DNA from: Kaistella chaponensis
GTDB taxonomy: Bacteria; Bacteroidota; Bacteroidia; Flavobacteriales; Weeksellaceae
Direction: 5' to 3'
DNA length: 64,000 nucleotides
NCBI RefSeq assembly: GCF_900156725.1
Contig: NZ_FTOI01000002.1
Location: 268,289-332,288 of the forward strand
Part shown: positions 27,287-38,243 of the stretch, in pieces
Layout: every line of letters begins with the position of its first letter
How positions within the stretch are numbered: the first letter of the stretch is position 1
Made by a program: the position numbers and the translations under genes
Notes under the pieces: generated by a model
Database searches by the model: none
What the model was told of the DNA's origin: nothing
The model's input: the letters and a program-made list of their open reading frames with translations, nothing else

Positions 27287-28840
27287 ATGACCAGAGAACA
27301 GGAACGCGACGAGTTACACCGGGCGATATGGCAGATCGCCAATGATTTAAGAGGAAGTGTAGATGGATGGGATTTTAAATCTTACGTGTTGGGAATTTTG
27401 TTCTACCGATTTATTTCAGAGAATTTAAGGTCACACATCAACAAAGCGGAATGGGAAACAGGAAATGCTGATTTTGATTATGCAAAAATTTCTGATGACG
27501 AAGCAGAATTCGGTCGGAAAGATACAGTGAATGAAAAAGGATTTTACATTCTGCCATCAGAGCTTTTTATCAATGTACAAATCAATGCGGAGAAGAATTC
27601 AAATTTGAATGTAGATCTGCACCGTATTTTTAAAGATATCGAATCTTCTGCCAATGGATCTGATAGTGAAGACGACTTGAAAGGTTTGTTTGATGATGTT
27701 GATGTAAACAGTAACAAACTAGGAGGAACAGTTGAACAGCGAAATGCACGTTTGGGAAAAATTCTCAAAGCCATTGCGGGTCTTAAATTAGGCGAATATC
27801 AAGATAATGCGATTGATGCTTTTGGTGATGCCTACGAATATCTGATGAGTATGTATGCAAGTACTGCAGGTAAATCTGGAGGTGAATTTTTTACCCCTCA
27901 GGAAGTTTCTGAATTATTAGCAGAAATTACCGTTGTCGGAAAAACTTCGGTGAACAAGGTGTACGATCCTGCTTGTGGATCAGGTTCTTTACTACTGAAA
28001 TTTGCCAAAGTTCTCGGAAAAGAAAATGTAAGACAAGGTTTCTACGGTCAAGAGGTAAATATCACCACTTATAACCTGTGCCGGATCAATATGTTTTTGC
28101 ACGATATTAATTTTGAAAAATTCAATATTGGGCATGGTGATACTTTGATGGATCCGATGCATTGGGACGACGAACCTTTTGATGCCATTGTTTCCAATCC
28201 TCCGTATTCGATTAAATGGGATGGCGATGCAAATCCCTTACTGATTAATGATCCACGGTTTTCACCTGCGGGAGTTTTAGCACCGAAATCTAAAGCTGAT
28301 TTGGCGTTTACTATGCATATGCTTTCTTGGTTGGCAACTTCTGGGACAGCAGCTATTGTAGAGTTTCCTGGCGTTTTGTATCGTGGTGGTGCAGAGCAAA
28401 AAATTCGTAAATATTTGATAGATAATAATTATGTAGATGCCGTAATTCAACTGCCGCCCGATTTGTTTTTTGGGACTACCATTGCTACTTGTATCATTGT
28501 TTTAAAGAAAAGCAAAAAAGATAATGCCACTTTATTTATTGATGCTTCGGCGGAATTTGTAAGAGGTGGAAATAAAAATAAACTCTCTGATACCAATCGA
28601 AAAAAGATTTTAAATGCTTTTATAGACCGACTAGATACCGATCATTTTGCCAAGTTAGTCCAGAATTCGGAAATTGAGACCAATGATTACAACATTGCCG
28701 TAAGCAGTTATGTGGAGCAAGAAAACACAACTGTAGCTACAAACATTATAGAACTGAACCAACGCATCAGCCAAATTGTATCCAAGCAAAACGAACTGCG
28801 AACCGCCATTGATGCTATTGTAAACGATTTAGAAAATTAA
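27287..28840 (+). CDS. hsdM: type I restriction-modification methyltransferase subunit HsdM (system 1)
   Basis: 517 aa. An N-terminal HsdM helical domain (LHRAIWQIANDLRGSVDGWDFKSYVLGILFYRFISENL) is followed by the N6-adenine methylase domain with SAM motif I DPACGSGSLLLKF (residues about 227-239) and the catalytic motif IVSNPPYS (about 300-307). It starts the operon hsdM-rhuM-hsdS-hsdR. Methylation protects host DNA; together with HsdS and HsdR it forms the restriction complex. Confidence 0.96.
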   Translation: MTREQERDELHRAIWQIANDLRGSVDGWDFKSYVLGILFYRFISENLRSHINKAEWETGNADFDYAKISDDEAEFGRKDTVNEKGFYILPSELFINVQINAEKNSNLNVDLHRIFKDIESSANGSDSEDDLKGLFDDVDVNSNKLGGTVEQRNARLGKILKAIAGLKLGEYQDNAIDAFGDAYEYLMSMYASTAGKSGGEFFTPQEVSELLAEITVVGKTSVNKVYDPACGSGSLLLKFAKVLGKENVRQGFYGQEVNITTYNLCRINMFLHDINFEKFNIGHGDTLMDPMHWDDEPFDAIVSNPPYSIKWDGDANPLLINDPRFSPAGVLAPKSKADLAFTMHMLSWLATSGTAAIVEFPGVLYRGGAEQKIRKYLIDNNYVDAVIQLPPDLFFGTTIATCIIVLKKSKKDNATLFIDASAEFVRGGNKNKLSDTNRKKILNAFIDRLDTDHFAKLVQNSEIETNDYNIAVSSYVEQENTTVATNIIELNQRISQIVSKQNELRTAIDAIVNDLEN

Positions 28841-28854
28841 TAAAAGCTGAGGAT

Positions 28855-29877
28855 ATGAATAAGGAATTACAGTTTTTAATTTACAATACCCCGCAGTTCA
28901 ATAATAAAATAAATGTAGTTGTAAAAGACGAAACCATTTGGCTTACACAGAAAGCCATGGCAGAGCTATTCGATGTACAACGTCCTGCAATTACAAAGCA
29001 TTTATTAAAGATTTTCGCAGAGGGTGAGCTTGATGAAAAACTGGTTAGTTCCATTTTGGAACTAACCACTCAACACGGTGCTATAGCTGATAAAACACAA
29101 ACCAAAGAAACTAAATTTTACAATCTTGATGCCATTATTTCAGTTGGCTATCGGGTAAATTCTACAAAAGCTACACAGTTTCGCATTTGGGCAACCAATA
29201 CACTGAAAGAGTTTATCACCAAAGGTTTTGTGATAGATGATGAACGGTTGAAACAAGGCAAAACAGCATTTGGGAAAGATTATTTCCGTGAATTGTTGGA
29301 TAGAGTACGTTCCATTCGTGCTAGTGAACGTAGAATTTATCAACAGATCACCGATATCTTTTCTGAATGCAGTATAGACTATAATCCCAAAGCAGATATT
29401 ACCAAGAACTTTTATGCAATGGTACAAAACAAGTTTCATTACGCTATTACAGGACATACCGCTGCAGAAATAATTTACAAAAAAGCAGATGCTAAAAAAG
29501 ATAGCATGGGTTTAACAACATGGAAAAATGCACCCGATGGCCGTATATTAAAATTGGATACAGCCGTAGCTAAAAATTATTTGCCAGAAAAAGAGATCAA
29601 ACAACTGGAGCGAACGGTTACATCCTACTTTGATTATATAGAAAATCTCATTGAACGTGAAAATACTTTTACAATGGAAGGTCTGGCAAAAAGTGTAGAT
29701 AAATTTTTAAACTTTAATGAGTTTAAAATTTTAGAAGGCAAAGGAACTAGGTCTCATAAACAAGCGATTGCCAAAGCAGAAAAGGAATATGTGCAGTTTA
29801 ATAAAACACAAAAGATAGATTCTGATTTTGACAAAGAAATAAAAAAACTACAACAAAAAGGAGGAAAAGATGAGTAA
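28855..29877 (+). CDS. rhuM: RhuM-family protein embedded in the type I operon
   Basis: 340 aa. An N-terminal KilA-N/RhuM-type DNA-binding segment ([35 protein letters not shown]...[26 protein letters not shown]) is followed by a helical C-terminal part with [33 protein letters not shown]. RhuM genes often sit between hsdM and hsdS; their function is not settled, with a toxin or regulatory role suggested. It overlaps hsdS by eight nt. It is distinct in its C-terminus from the RhuM-Fic protein further on. Confidence 0.88.
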   Translation: MNKELQFLIYNTPQFNNKINVVVKDETIWLTQKAMAELFDVQRPAITKHLLKIFAEGELDEKLVSSILELTTQHGAIADKTQTKETKFYNLDAIISVGYRVNSTKATQFRIWATNTLKEFITKGFVIDDERLKQGKTAFGKDYFRELLDRVRSIRASERRIYQQITDIFSECSIDYNPKADITKNFYAMVQNKFHYAITGHTAAEIIYKKADAKKDSMGLTTWKNAPDGRILKLDTAVAKNYLPEKEIKQLERTVTSYFDYIENLIERENTFTMEGLAKSVDKFLNFNEFKILEGKGTRSHKQAIAKAEKEYVQFNKTQKIDSDFDKEIKKLQQKGGKDE

Positions 29878-31054
29878 GATTGATGAATTGATAGCGCAGT
29901 ATTGTCCTGATGGGGTAGAGTATAAAAACATTAATGAATTAGGATTTTTATATGGTGGTTTAAGTGGAAAAAGTAAAACAGACTTTGATAAAGGCAACGC
30001 AAAGTATATAACTTATAAAAATATTTATTCTAACATTTCAGTGGATGTAAAAGAAGAGAATTTTGTTTCAATTTCTGAAAATGAAAGGCAAAATAAAATT
30101 GAAGTTGGAGATGTGCTTTTTACTGGTTCATCTGAAAATATGGAAGAATGCGGTATGTCTTCTGAATTAACAGAATTAACGAATGAAGATTTATATTTGA
30201 ATAGTTTCAGTTTTGGATTTAGAATAGAAGATACATCTTTATTTATTTCAGGATTTCTAAAATATCTATTTAGAGATTCAAAAATTCGAGAACAAATTAA
30301 TAGAACAGCAAGTGGTGTTACACGATTTAATGTTTCTAAAAAAAGATTCGAGAAAATTCAAATCCCAATTCCACCACTACCGATCCAAGAAGAAATTGTA
30401 AAAATTCTTGACAAATTTACCGAGCTCGAGGCGGAGCTCGAGGCGGAGCTCGAGGCGCGTACGCGCCAATATGAGTTTTACCGAAACCAATTGCTTGCAT
30501 TTGAAGGTAAAGGGGTAAAGTGGAAAACGTTGGGAGAAGTTGGTAAAATTAAACGTGGCGTTGCATTTACAAAAAAACAATCAATTTTTGGAAATTATCC
30601 AGTTGTTGCAAATGCTCCTGTTCCTATTAGTTTTCACAATGTAGCAAATAGAAGTGGAGAATGTGTTGTCATTGCAAGATCAGGTGCAAATGCTGGATTA
30701 GTAAGTTATTGGAATGAGGAATTCTTTCTTACTGATGCCTTTAGTATCCATCCTGATAATGAACTATTAAATACCAAATTTCTTTATTATTTCTTGAAAA
30801 ATTTACAGAGAGAAATTCATTTAATGAAAAAAGGCTTTGGAGTTCCACATGTTAGAGCTTCAGATTTTGAAATATATTATGTTCCAATTCCACCATTAGC
30901 AGAACAAGAACGAATCGTCGACATACTTGACAAATTTGATGCTTTGGTGAATGATATTTCGGTGGGTTTACCGGCAGAAATAAAAGCCAGAAGACAGCAA
31001 TATGAGTATTACCGTGGCACATTATTAAGCTTTAAAGAAGTACAGAAAAATTAA
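29870..31054 (+). CDS. hsdS: type I specificity subunit HsdS (system 1)
   Basis: 394 aa. Two target-recognition domains (residues about 15-170 and 215-345) each end with the conserved [19 protein letters not shown] / [19 protein letters not shown] helix. The central conserved region has three tandem ELEA units before [15 protein letters not shown]. It determines the bipartite DNA target and bridges two HsdM. TRD1 is visibly more AT-rich than the flanks, consistent with domain exchange. See the 12-bp repeat entry for likely spacer variation. Confidence 0.95.
   Translation: MSKIDELIAQYCPDGVEYKNINELGFLYGGLSGKSKTDFDKGNAKYITYKNIYSNISVDVKEENFVSISENERQNKIEVGDVLFTGSSENMEECGMSSELTELTNEDLYLNSFSFGFRIEDTSLFISGFLKYLFRDSKIREQINRTASGVTRFNVSKKRFEKIQIPIPPLPIQEEIVKILDKFTELEAELEAELEARTRQYEFYRNQLLAFEGKGVKWKTLGEVGKIKRGVAFTKKQSIFGNYPVVANAPVPISFHNVANRSGECVVIARSGANAGLVSYWNEEFFLTDAFSIHPDNELLNTKFLYYFLKNLQREIHLMKKGFGVPHVRASDFEIYYVPIPPLAEQERIVDILDKFDALVNDISVGLPAEIKARRQQYEYYRGTLLSFKEVQKN
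30422..30467 (+). repeat. three tandem 12-bp repeats plus a 14-bp GC-rich palindrome inside hsdS
   Basis: GAGCTCGAGGCG occurs at 30422, 30434 and 30446 without a mismatch and encodes ELEA three times in the inter-TRD helix. The palindrome GGCGCGTACGCGCC (30454-30467) follows. The block is far richer in GC than the surrounding gene. Copy-number change by slippage would alter the spacing between TRDs in 4-residue steps without a frameshift. Confidence 0.9.
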
Positions 31055-31144
31055 TACAAAATAGAAATGCAAAACTCTCAACACTGCTGAGAGATTTAAA
31101 CTTCAATATAAAACTACTGAACCAAACGAAAATTAGCCAAAACC

Positions 31145-34100
31145 ATGAGCTACAATATCATTTCTGAAAATCCCGAAAGCACTGTTGTAGCTGAATACAA
31201 ATCGGAATACAAACGTGAAAAATCTTATCAGTCTGAAGATGAACTGGAGAAAGCTTTTATAAAATTATTAGAACAACAAGCGTACTCCTATTTGCCAATT
31301 ACTACCGATAAAGATTTGGTAGATAATCTGCGCTTGCAACTGGAGAAACTGAATGATTATCAATTCACAGAGAAAGAATGGAAATCTTTTTTTGAAAGTA
31401 AAATAGCCAATCCAAATAGTAATATTGAGGAGAAAACCCGTTTGATTCAGGAAGATTATATCCAGGCATTAGATTGTGAAGATGGTTCGTTGCGCAATAT
31501 TTATTTGATTGATAAGAAGAATATTCATAACAATCAATTGCAAGTCATCAATCAATATGAAACAGATGAAGGAAAACGAGCCAATCGTTACGATGTTACG
31601 GTATTGGTCAACGGATTACCAATGGTTCATATCGAGCTCAAAAAACGTGGCGTAAGTTTACAAGAAGCTTTTAATCAAATCGATCGTTACACTAGAGAAT
31701 CATTTTGGGCAGGAAGTGGTTTGTATGAATATATCCAGTTATTTATTATTTCTAATGGGACTTTAACCAAGTATTATAGTAATACGACCCGTTACACCCA
31801 CATCAAAGAAAAGGAAAAGCAGGGCAGCAAGAAATCGAAGACCAGTAACAGTTATGAGTTTACGTCATGGTGGGCAGATGGAAGCAATAAACCGATTTTA
31901 GATTTAATGGATTTCGGTAAGACGTTTTTTGCCAAACATTCGATCTTACAAATATTGACCAAATATTGTGTCTTTACTTCAGATAAACTTTTGTTGGTGA
32001 TGCGACCTTACCAAATTGTTGCGACGGAAAGAATTTTAGCAAAAATCAATACTTCAAACAATTATAAAAGATTTGGAAGTATCGATGCCGGAGGTTTTGT
32101 TTGGCATACAACGGGAAGCGGTAAAACTTTAACATCTTTCAAAACGGCACAATTAGCGAGCAAACTTGATTTTATTGAAAAAGTCATCTTCGTGGTTGAT
32201 CGAAAAGATCTGGATTACCAAACGATGAAGGAGTATGATAAATTTGAAAAAGGAGCTGCTAACAGCAATACCAATACAGCGGTATTGAAAAAGCAACTGG
32301 ACGATCCCAACGCGAAAATTATCATCACGACGATTCAGAAACTATCAATTTTAATTAAAAAACAAAAAAGTCATTCCGCATACGGAAAACCAATTGTTTT
32401 CATTTTTGACGAATGCCACCGTTCACAGTTTGGCGACATGCATGAAGCAATTACGAAAACATTTAAAAAATACTTTCTTTTCGGTTTTACTGGTACGCCA
32501 ATTTTTGCAAAAAATTCCAGTAGTGGCGGCAAGGCGCATTTAAAAACCACCGTTCAAGCTTTTGGCTGTTATGTGCATGGTGATCCAAACAATTGTCCAC
32601 AAGAAAACCATCAATCTGCTATCCATACTTACACGGTTGTAGATGCAATAGCCGATAAAAATGTTCTGCCTTTCCGTGTTGATTACATTCGCACGATGAA
32701 AGAAAAGGACGATATCACAGAACAACAGGTACGAGGTATCGACAGAGAGAAAGCTTTACTTTCCCCAGTTCGTTTAACGAATACCGTTGAATATATTTTA
32801 AAACATTTTGACCAAAAGACCAGTAGAAATACGAAACCTTATTACATGACGACTTTAGCCAATGTACATGAAGTAGCATCGGCAAGAGATCGCAATAAGA
32901 TTGAAGAGATTAAGGAAAAGATAAGGCGAAATGGTTTCAATTCCATATTCGCAGTATCCTCCATTGCAGCTGCAAAACTATATTATCAGGAATTTAAACG
33001 CCAACAAAAAGAGTTGCCTGAACTTCGGAAACTAAAAATTGCCACCATTTTTAGTTTTGGTCAAAATGATGCTGAAGAAGATGGAGTAGAAGATGAAAAT
33101 TCAGAATCTACGGACGGATTAAGTGCAAGCGATAGAGATTTTCTAGATAATGCGATACGTGATTATAATGTAGATTTTAAAACGACTTATGATACTTCGC
33201 CGGACAAATTTCAGAATTATTATAAAGATGTTTCCTTACGAATGAAAAACCGGGAGATTGATCTTTTAATTGTGGTGAATATGTTTTTAACAGGTTTTGA
33301 TGCAACCACTTTGAATACGCTTTGGGTAGATAAAAACTTGAGAATGCATGGTTTATTACAAGCGTTCTCTAGAACCAACCGTATTTTAAATTCGATTAAA
33401 ACTTTTGGTAATATTATCTGTTTCCGAAATCTGGAGGAAGCAACCAATCAAAGTTTAGCACTCTTTGGAAATAAGGAAGCCGGAGGTATCGTACTCTTAA
33501 AAACATTCGACGAATATTACTATGGTTACAATGATGGCAAAAAAGAATTCGCAGGTTATTTTGAACTTGTAAATGAGTTGCTGGAAAAATTTCCAATTGG
33601 TATTGCTATTATCGGAGAAGAAGCCAAAAAAGAATTTATCCGTTTATACGGAGCCATCTTAAAACTATTGAATATCCTGAAATCTTTTGATGAATTTGAA
33701 GGAAATGAAATTTTGAGTGATAGAGATTTTCAAGATTATCACAGTATGTACATTGAATTGTACAACGAGTTCAGAACACAAGGTGGCGGAGATCGAGAGA
33801 ATGTAAACGACGACATCGTGTTTGAAATGGAACTTATCAAACAGGTTGAAATTAATATCGATTATATCTTAATGTTGATCCGCAAATACCATGAGAGTCA
33901 TTTGAAAGACAAAGAAATGGTGGTGAACATCAGCAAAGCAATTGATTCCAGTATTGATTTAAGAAATAAAAAAGAACTAATTGAAAAGTTTGTAGCTTCC
34001 TTAACTCCATCCTCTAACGTTGATGATGAATGGATAAATTATGTTGACGAAGAAAAGAAAGCGGAATTAAATCGAATCATTTCTGACGAAAATCTGAAAG

Positions 34101-34297
34101 AAGAAGAAACAAAAACGTTCATTAATAATTCTTTTAAAAACGGTGAAATTCAAGCTGTAGGAACCGCCTTTGCCAAGATTTTACCGCCAGTATCCAGATT
34201 TTCGCCTACCGGAGATTTGACGAAGAAAAAGGAAACTGTTTTGGAAAAGTTGAAGGTTTATTTTGATCGGTTTTTTGATATAAGTGGTGAGAAATAA
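31145..34297 (+). CDS. hsdR: type I restriction endonuclease HsdR (system 1)
   Basis: 1050 aa. The nuclease site near residues 140-165 (RYDVTVLVNGLPMVHIELKKRG, D and ExK) is followed by SF2 translocase motifs: Walker A TTGSGKTLTSFK (about 322), motif II FDECHRSQFG (about 420), motif III FGFTGTP, and late motifs FLTGFDATTLNTLWVDK and LQAFSRTNR. It translocates and cuts unmethylated DNA. It follows hsdS after 90 nt. No frameshift or missing motif seen. Confidence 0.96.
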   Translation: MSYNIISENPESTVVAEYKSEYKREKSYQSEDELEKAFIKLLEQQAYSYLPITTDKDLVDNLRLQLEKLNDYQFTEKEWKSFFESKIANPNSNIEEKTRLIQEDYIQALDCEDGSLRNIYLIDKKNIHNNQLQVINQYETDEGKRANRYDVTVLVNGLPMVHIELKKRGVSLQEAFNQIDRYTRESFWAGSGLYEYIQLFIISNGTLTKYYSNTTRYTHIKEKEKQGSKKSKTSNSYEFTSWWADGSNKPILDLMDFGKTFFAKHSILQILTKYCVFTSDKLLLVMRPYQIVATERILAKINTSNNYKRFGSIDAGGFVWHTTGSGKTLTSFKTAQLASKLDFIEKVIFVVDRKDLDYQTMKEYDKFEKGAANSNTNTAVLKKQLDDPNAKIIITTIQKLSILIKKQKSHSAYGKPIVFIFDECHRSQFGDMHEAITKTFKKYFLFGFTGTPIFAKNSSSGGKAHLKTTVQAFGCYVHGDPNNCPQENHQSAIHTYTVVDAIADKNVLPFRVDYIRTMKEKDDITEQQVRGIDREKALLSPVRLTNTVEYILKHFDQKTSRNTKPYYMTTLANVHEVASARDRNKIEEIKEKIRRNGFNSIFAVSSIAAAKLYYQEFKRQQKELPELRKLKIATIFSFGQNDAEEDGVEDENSESTDGLSASDRDFLDNAIRDYNVDFKTTYDTSPDKFQNYYKDVSLRMKNREIDLLIVVNMFLTGFDATTLNTLWVDKNLRMHGLLQAFSRTNRILNSIKTFGNIICFRNLEEATNQSLALFGNKEAGGIVLLKTFDEYYYGYNDGKKEFAGYFELVNELLEKFPIGIAIIGEEAKKEFIRLYGAILKLLNILKSFDEFEGNEILSDRDFQDYHSMYIELYNEFRTQGGGDRENVNDDIVFEMELIKQVEINIDYILMLIRKYHESHLKDKEMVVNISKAIDSSIDLRNKKELIEKFVASLTPSSNVDDEWINYVDEEKKAELNRIISDENLKEEETKTFINNSFKNGEIQAVGTAFAKILPPVSRFSPTGDLTKKKETVLEKLKVYFDRFFDISGEK

Positions 34298-34449
34298 TAA
34301 ATATAAATTAGTGATGAAACCTGATGCCATATTTTCCAGATACATGGGAGGTCAAATTGAAAAATTAATAGTATAGATAATCTTCTAAAAAATCTTTGAT
34401 CAAAATTAATACTGCTTAATAAAACGCTAACAAAATTTACGATAATCTA

Positions 34450-36783
34450 ATGACAACTAAGGAAATAAAAGAAGGCATAAAATTACTTTGTGAAACATCT
34501 AAAACAATTCAAAATTGCTACGAAAACAAACAGATTTTAGTAGATGAAATTAATAGAGCGAAAAGGAGCGATATTGAAAAATGCTGGCAATATTATCAAA
34601 GCAGAAGTGGTGTAATTGTAGATGTAAGGAAGGAGTTAATTAAACATATTATTGACGGAGGAGATGTCACAGTTGATTTTCTTGAGAAATTGGTAGAAAA
34701 GCATAAGGAAGGCAAAGAAAACCAGTTCAAAACATATAAGAATTTTTATACCATATTCTATCCTGTAATCACATTTTATGGTCACCAAAATTTAAGAGAA
34801 TTTATTGAGAAATTTATCGCGCAAATTATTTTGGATTTAGGAATTAGTGAACAAGTAAAATCAATTTCGTTTGATTTTCAAGGAGCCAGACAGCTTGGAA
34901 GTGATAGATATTGGTTAGCTATTTATAATAAAGCACAAGAAAACCAGTCTACAGGTTTGCAGTTCTTCATAGATTTTCATAATGGATCTATGACTTACGG
35001 AATTTACAGGCATTCTGACAAAACTTATGTTAAAGAAAAGATTTTGGCGACCGCAGTTGATTTTGATTATGATGTGATGCTATCTTATTTTAAATCAGAC
35101 GTTAATACTATTCTGGAAGATATTCCTGATTACGGTGATTTAAAAACAATTGATTTAGAAAATCATAATTTATATAAAATGTCCCACGGAAGCTTTAAAC
35201 AAAGAAGTAAAAGTCATATTGTCGATAGTTTAATCAATAACAATTGGATTACTTTACATGAAGACACAGGAAAGGATCAAGCTAAGTCTTTTAAGGAGAA
35301 TTTAAAAAATGGAGATTTCGTTTACATAACTCTTGGCTCAAATAAACTCATAGGAATTGCGAGAGTAATATCTGATGTTTGGGATTATGTACCAAATGAG
35401 ATGATCGGAAGTGATGGTTGGATTTATAAAGAAGTTGAGTTTGTTAAAAATCCTGTTAAACCCAATACAAAAGACCTTCAAGATAAAGGAACTATTTATC
35501 CAAGTGGAAATACTACTTTCACTCAAATCAAGCCTGATATTTTAGAAGAAGCAAATAAAAAGCTATTTATGCCTTATTTCAATGTTGAATTTATAAGTGG
35601 ACAAACTAGCAAAAGTTATCCTGCTTTTAAGCCTTCGATGGTTAATGCTCCATTAAATCAAATACTGTATGGTCCTCCTGGAACAGGTAAAACGTATAAT
35701 ACAATTTTAAAAGCTGTTGAAATTATTACAGGTCAGATTCCAAATTCTTACAAAGATGCAGTAGATATTTTTAATAAGAATCTTAACAACCAAATAGAAT
35801 TTATAACATTTCATCAAAGTTACAGTTACGAAGATTTTATCCAAGGGTTAAGACCGGATATAGAAAATGGCAAAGAATTGTCATTCGAGAAGAAAGATGG
35901 CATTTTTAAAAGAATAGCGGATAGAGCTTTAGCAAATCTTAAGGCATCCAAAGATCCTTTAAGTCAAAAAAAACCATTTGAATTTGTTTTTAATCAATTA
36001 ATTGAACCTTTAAATAATATGGAGGTTAATGAACTCAACATCAAAATGAAAAAGTCATCTTTCTTCATTACAGAGGTTGGTGAAAAATCAATAGCATTTA
36101 GAAAAAATATCGGGGATTCTGAGCATACTCTTAGTATAGCTACTTTAAAGAAGATGTATGATAAAGGAGAAAACGATTTAATACTTGGAGGTTTACAACC
36201 TTATTATAATCCTATTTTAGAATTATTATTAGAAAAAGGAAAAAAGAACTTAACAAAAGTTGAGCTAAAAAATTATGTTATTGTAATTGATGAAATAAAC
36301 CGAGCAAATATCTCCCGTGTTTTTGGAGAATTGATTACATTGATTGAAGAAGATAAACGTTCAGAAGGCGAGATTCCACTCTCAGTTACATTACCCTCTG
36401 GTGATTCATTTATTGTTCCATCAAATTTGTACATCATTGGTACAATGAATACAGCTGATAAGTCCATAGCATTACTTGATATAGCTTTGAGAAGACGCTT
36501 TGAATTTGTACCATATTATCCAAATCATTTAACAGAAGGAGTTAAGGATGGTTTTCTCTTGGAAAAAATTAATGCAGAAATTCAAAAAAGAAAAGGGTAC
36601 GATTTTACTATTGGACACGCTTATTTTATGGGTGAGAATTATTCATTAGAAAAAACAATCAATAATAAGGTTATTCCTTTATTACTCGAATATTTTATGA
36701 ACGATGAAAGAGAGATAATATCTATCCTAAAAGCTTGTGATATTGAATTGGAAGGCTGGCCAATGAAAATGAAAACATTGTGA
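34450..36783 (+). CDS. mcrB: McrB-type GTPase subunit of a modified-DNA restriction system (system 1)
   Basis: 777 aa. The N-terminal 400 residues include a probable PUA/EVE-like base-recognition region (NNWITLHEDTGKDQAKSF...GDFVYITLGSNKLIGIARVI, about 258-300). The AAA+ motor has LYGPPGTGKTYN (about 406), Walker B IVIDEINRANISRVFGEL (about 611) and the McrB signature GTMNTADKSIALLDIALRRRF (about 663). It would translocate DNA using GTP after recognising modified bases. It overlaps mcrC by four nt. Confidence 0.9.
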   Translation: MTTKEIKEGIKLLCETSKTIQNCYENKQILVDEINRAKRSDIEKCWQYYQSRSGVIVDVRKELIKHIIDGGDVTVDFLEKLVEKHKEGKENQFKTYKNFYTIFYPVITFYGHQNLREFIEKFIAQIILDLGISEQVKSISFDFQGARQLGSDRYWLAIYNKAQENQSTGLQFFIDFHNGSMTYGIYRHSDKTYVKEKILATAVDFDYDVMLSYFKSDVNTILEDIPDYGDLKTIDLENHNLYKMSHGSFKQRSKSHIVDSLINNNWITLHEDTGKDQAKSFKENLKNGDFVYITLGSNKLIGIARVISDVWDYVPNEMIGSDGWIYKEVEFVKNPVKPNTKDLQDKGTIYPSGNTTFTQIKPDILEEANKKLFMPYFNVEFISGQTSKSYPAFKPSMVNAPLNQILYGPPGTGKTYNTILKAVEIITGQIPNSYKDAVDIFNKNLNNQIEFITFHQSYSYEDFIQGLRPDIENGKELSFEKKDGIFKRIADRALANLKASKDPLSQKKPFEFVFNQLIEPLNNMEVNELNIKMKKSSFFITEVGEKSIAFRKNIGDSEHTLSIATLKKMYDKGENDLILGGLQPYYNPILELLLEKGKKNLTKVELKNYVIVIDEINRANISRVFGELITLIEEDKRSEGEIPLSVTLPSGDSFIVPSNLYIIGTMNTADKSIALLDIALRRRFEFVPYYPNHLTEGVKDGFLLEKINAEIQKRKGYDFTIGHAYFMGENYSLEKTINNKVIPLLLEYFMNDEREIISILKACDIELEGWPMKMKTL

Positions 36784-38141
36784 TTAATTTATTTGAATAC
36801 AAAAATAGAGCGTCCTTAGATGAAGAACATTTCGAGAATTTAGAAATTTTTTTAGACTCGGTTTGGAATAAAAGAGAGAGAACAGCATACTATACTGAGG
36901 AGGAGAATAGAGAAGAAATACAACGTTTTTTACAGTTTTTTCATAGAACAAATGAACTTAAATCAAATAAGTACGTTGGTGTTATTCATTTCCAAAATCA
37001 AACCATCAATCTTCTACCCAAAATTTTTTACGAGGATAATGAAGTTGATGACAGTCAGATATTCGTTATTAATACACATATTCTTTGGTGGTTGAGTTAT
37101 TGTAGGAAATTAAAGTTTCCTAATTATTTGTCAGGATTGAATAGTGAAAAAGCTGATTTTTTTGAAGTGTTAATTTACTTATTTAGTAAATATACAAAGG
37201 ATATTTTAAACTCCTCGGTGTATCAAAAATATGTTGAAATTGAAAATGAAATCAACAATGTAAAAGGAAGGATTAATTTTAATTCATACATTAAAGAAAA
37301 TTTAGGAAAAGCAAGATATCACAAAGTTAGTTGCATTTATGATTCTTTTGAGATTGATAATGAATTTAATCAATGCATAAAGTATGTATGCAAAATATTA
37401 ATATCCGCAACTTCTGATTATCAAAACAAAAGAAGTTTAAATGATATTTTATTTTTATTGGATGATGTTTCCGATGTCACAATTTCAGCAGATCAATGCA
37501 AACGAATGAGGTTTAATCCCATTTTTTCGCATTTCGAAACAGTAAGAGACTATTGTAGTTTATTTTTAGAAAATTCAATTTCATTTAATTATAAAAATGA
37601 GTTGAAGTTATTTGCTTTTCTCTTACCAATGGAATACGTGTTTGAAGATTTCATTTACGGCTTTATCGATAGAGAAATTGAAGGTATAAATCCCAAAGGG
37701 CAAGTCACTGGAGTATATTTGGACGAAGCTAAAACATTTGGTTTAAAACCCGATCTAATTTTAGATCTAGGATTCAAAAAAGTAATAGCAGATACTAAAT
37801 ATAAATTGGTGTATTCTAACGATTTAAATCCAAAGTGTGGTGTTTCTCAATCTGATTTGTATCAAATGGTTTCATACGCAATTCGCTTTTCTATCAATGA
37901 AGTTAAATTGTTTTATCCCAACAGCATTAATAGTGAACCTTTAAAAAATTTCAACATTAAAATAAAAGATACGCTGGCGGACGGAAAAGAAATCGAAGTT
38001 TCTGCTTATCAATTACCAGTTATTGATTTGAATTTAACCTCTGTAGAAATTAAGTCACATCAGAACTTTATAAAAAGTTTCGAAAAATTAAAAAATGATC
38101 TTATTGTAAAATTGGAAAAAATTTTATTTACAAATAAATAA
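36780..38141 (+). CDS. mcrC: McrC-type nuclease subunit (system 1)
   Basis: 453 aa from a GTG start that overlaps the mcrB stop (GTGA). The N-terminal domain binds the McrB ring. The C-terminal PD-(D/E)xK nuclease is seen as GLKPDLILDLGFKKVIADTKYKL (residues about 320-342; D and DxK). Together with McrB it cleaves DNA with modified cytosine or a related modification. The exact modification recognised is unknown. Confidence 0.9.
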   Translation: MINLFEYKNRASLDEEHFENLEIFLDSVWNKRERTAYYTEEENREEIQRFLQFFHRTNELKSNKYVGVIHFQNQTINLLPKIFYEDNEVDDSQIFVINTHILWWLSYCRKLKFPNYLSGLNSEKADFFEVLIYLFSKYTKDILNSSVYQKYVEIENEINNVKGRINFNSYIKENLGKARYHKVSCIYDSFEIDNEFNQCIKYVCKILISATSDYQNKRSLNDILFLLDDVSDVTISADQCKRMRFNPIFSHFETVRDYCSLFLENSISFNYKNELKLFAFLLPMEYVFEDFIYGFIDREIEGINPKGQVTGVYLDEAKTFGLKPDLILDLGFKKVIADTKYKLVYSNDLNPKCGVSQSDLYQMVSYAIRFSINEVKLFYPNSINSEPLKNFNIKIKDTLADGKEIEVSAYQLPVIDLNLTSVEIKSHQNFIKSFEKLKNDLIVKLEKILFTNK

Positions 38142-38243
38142 CTTAATTTTATATTTGGTAATGTCTAGGTTTTAAAGAAACTCCTTAATGAATTATAATC
38201 ATTATTCGTAATGCTTTAAAAATTTACAATGAAATCATAACCG

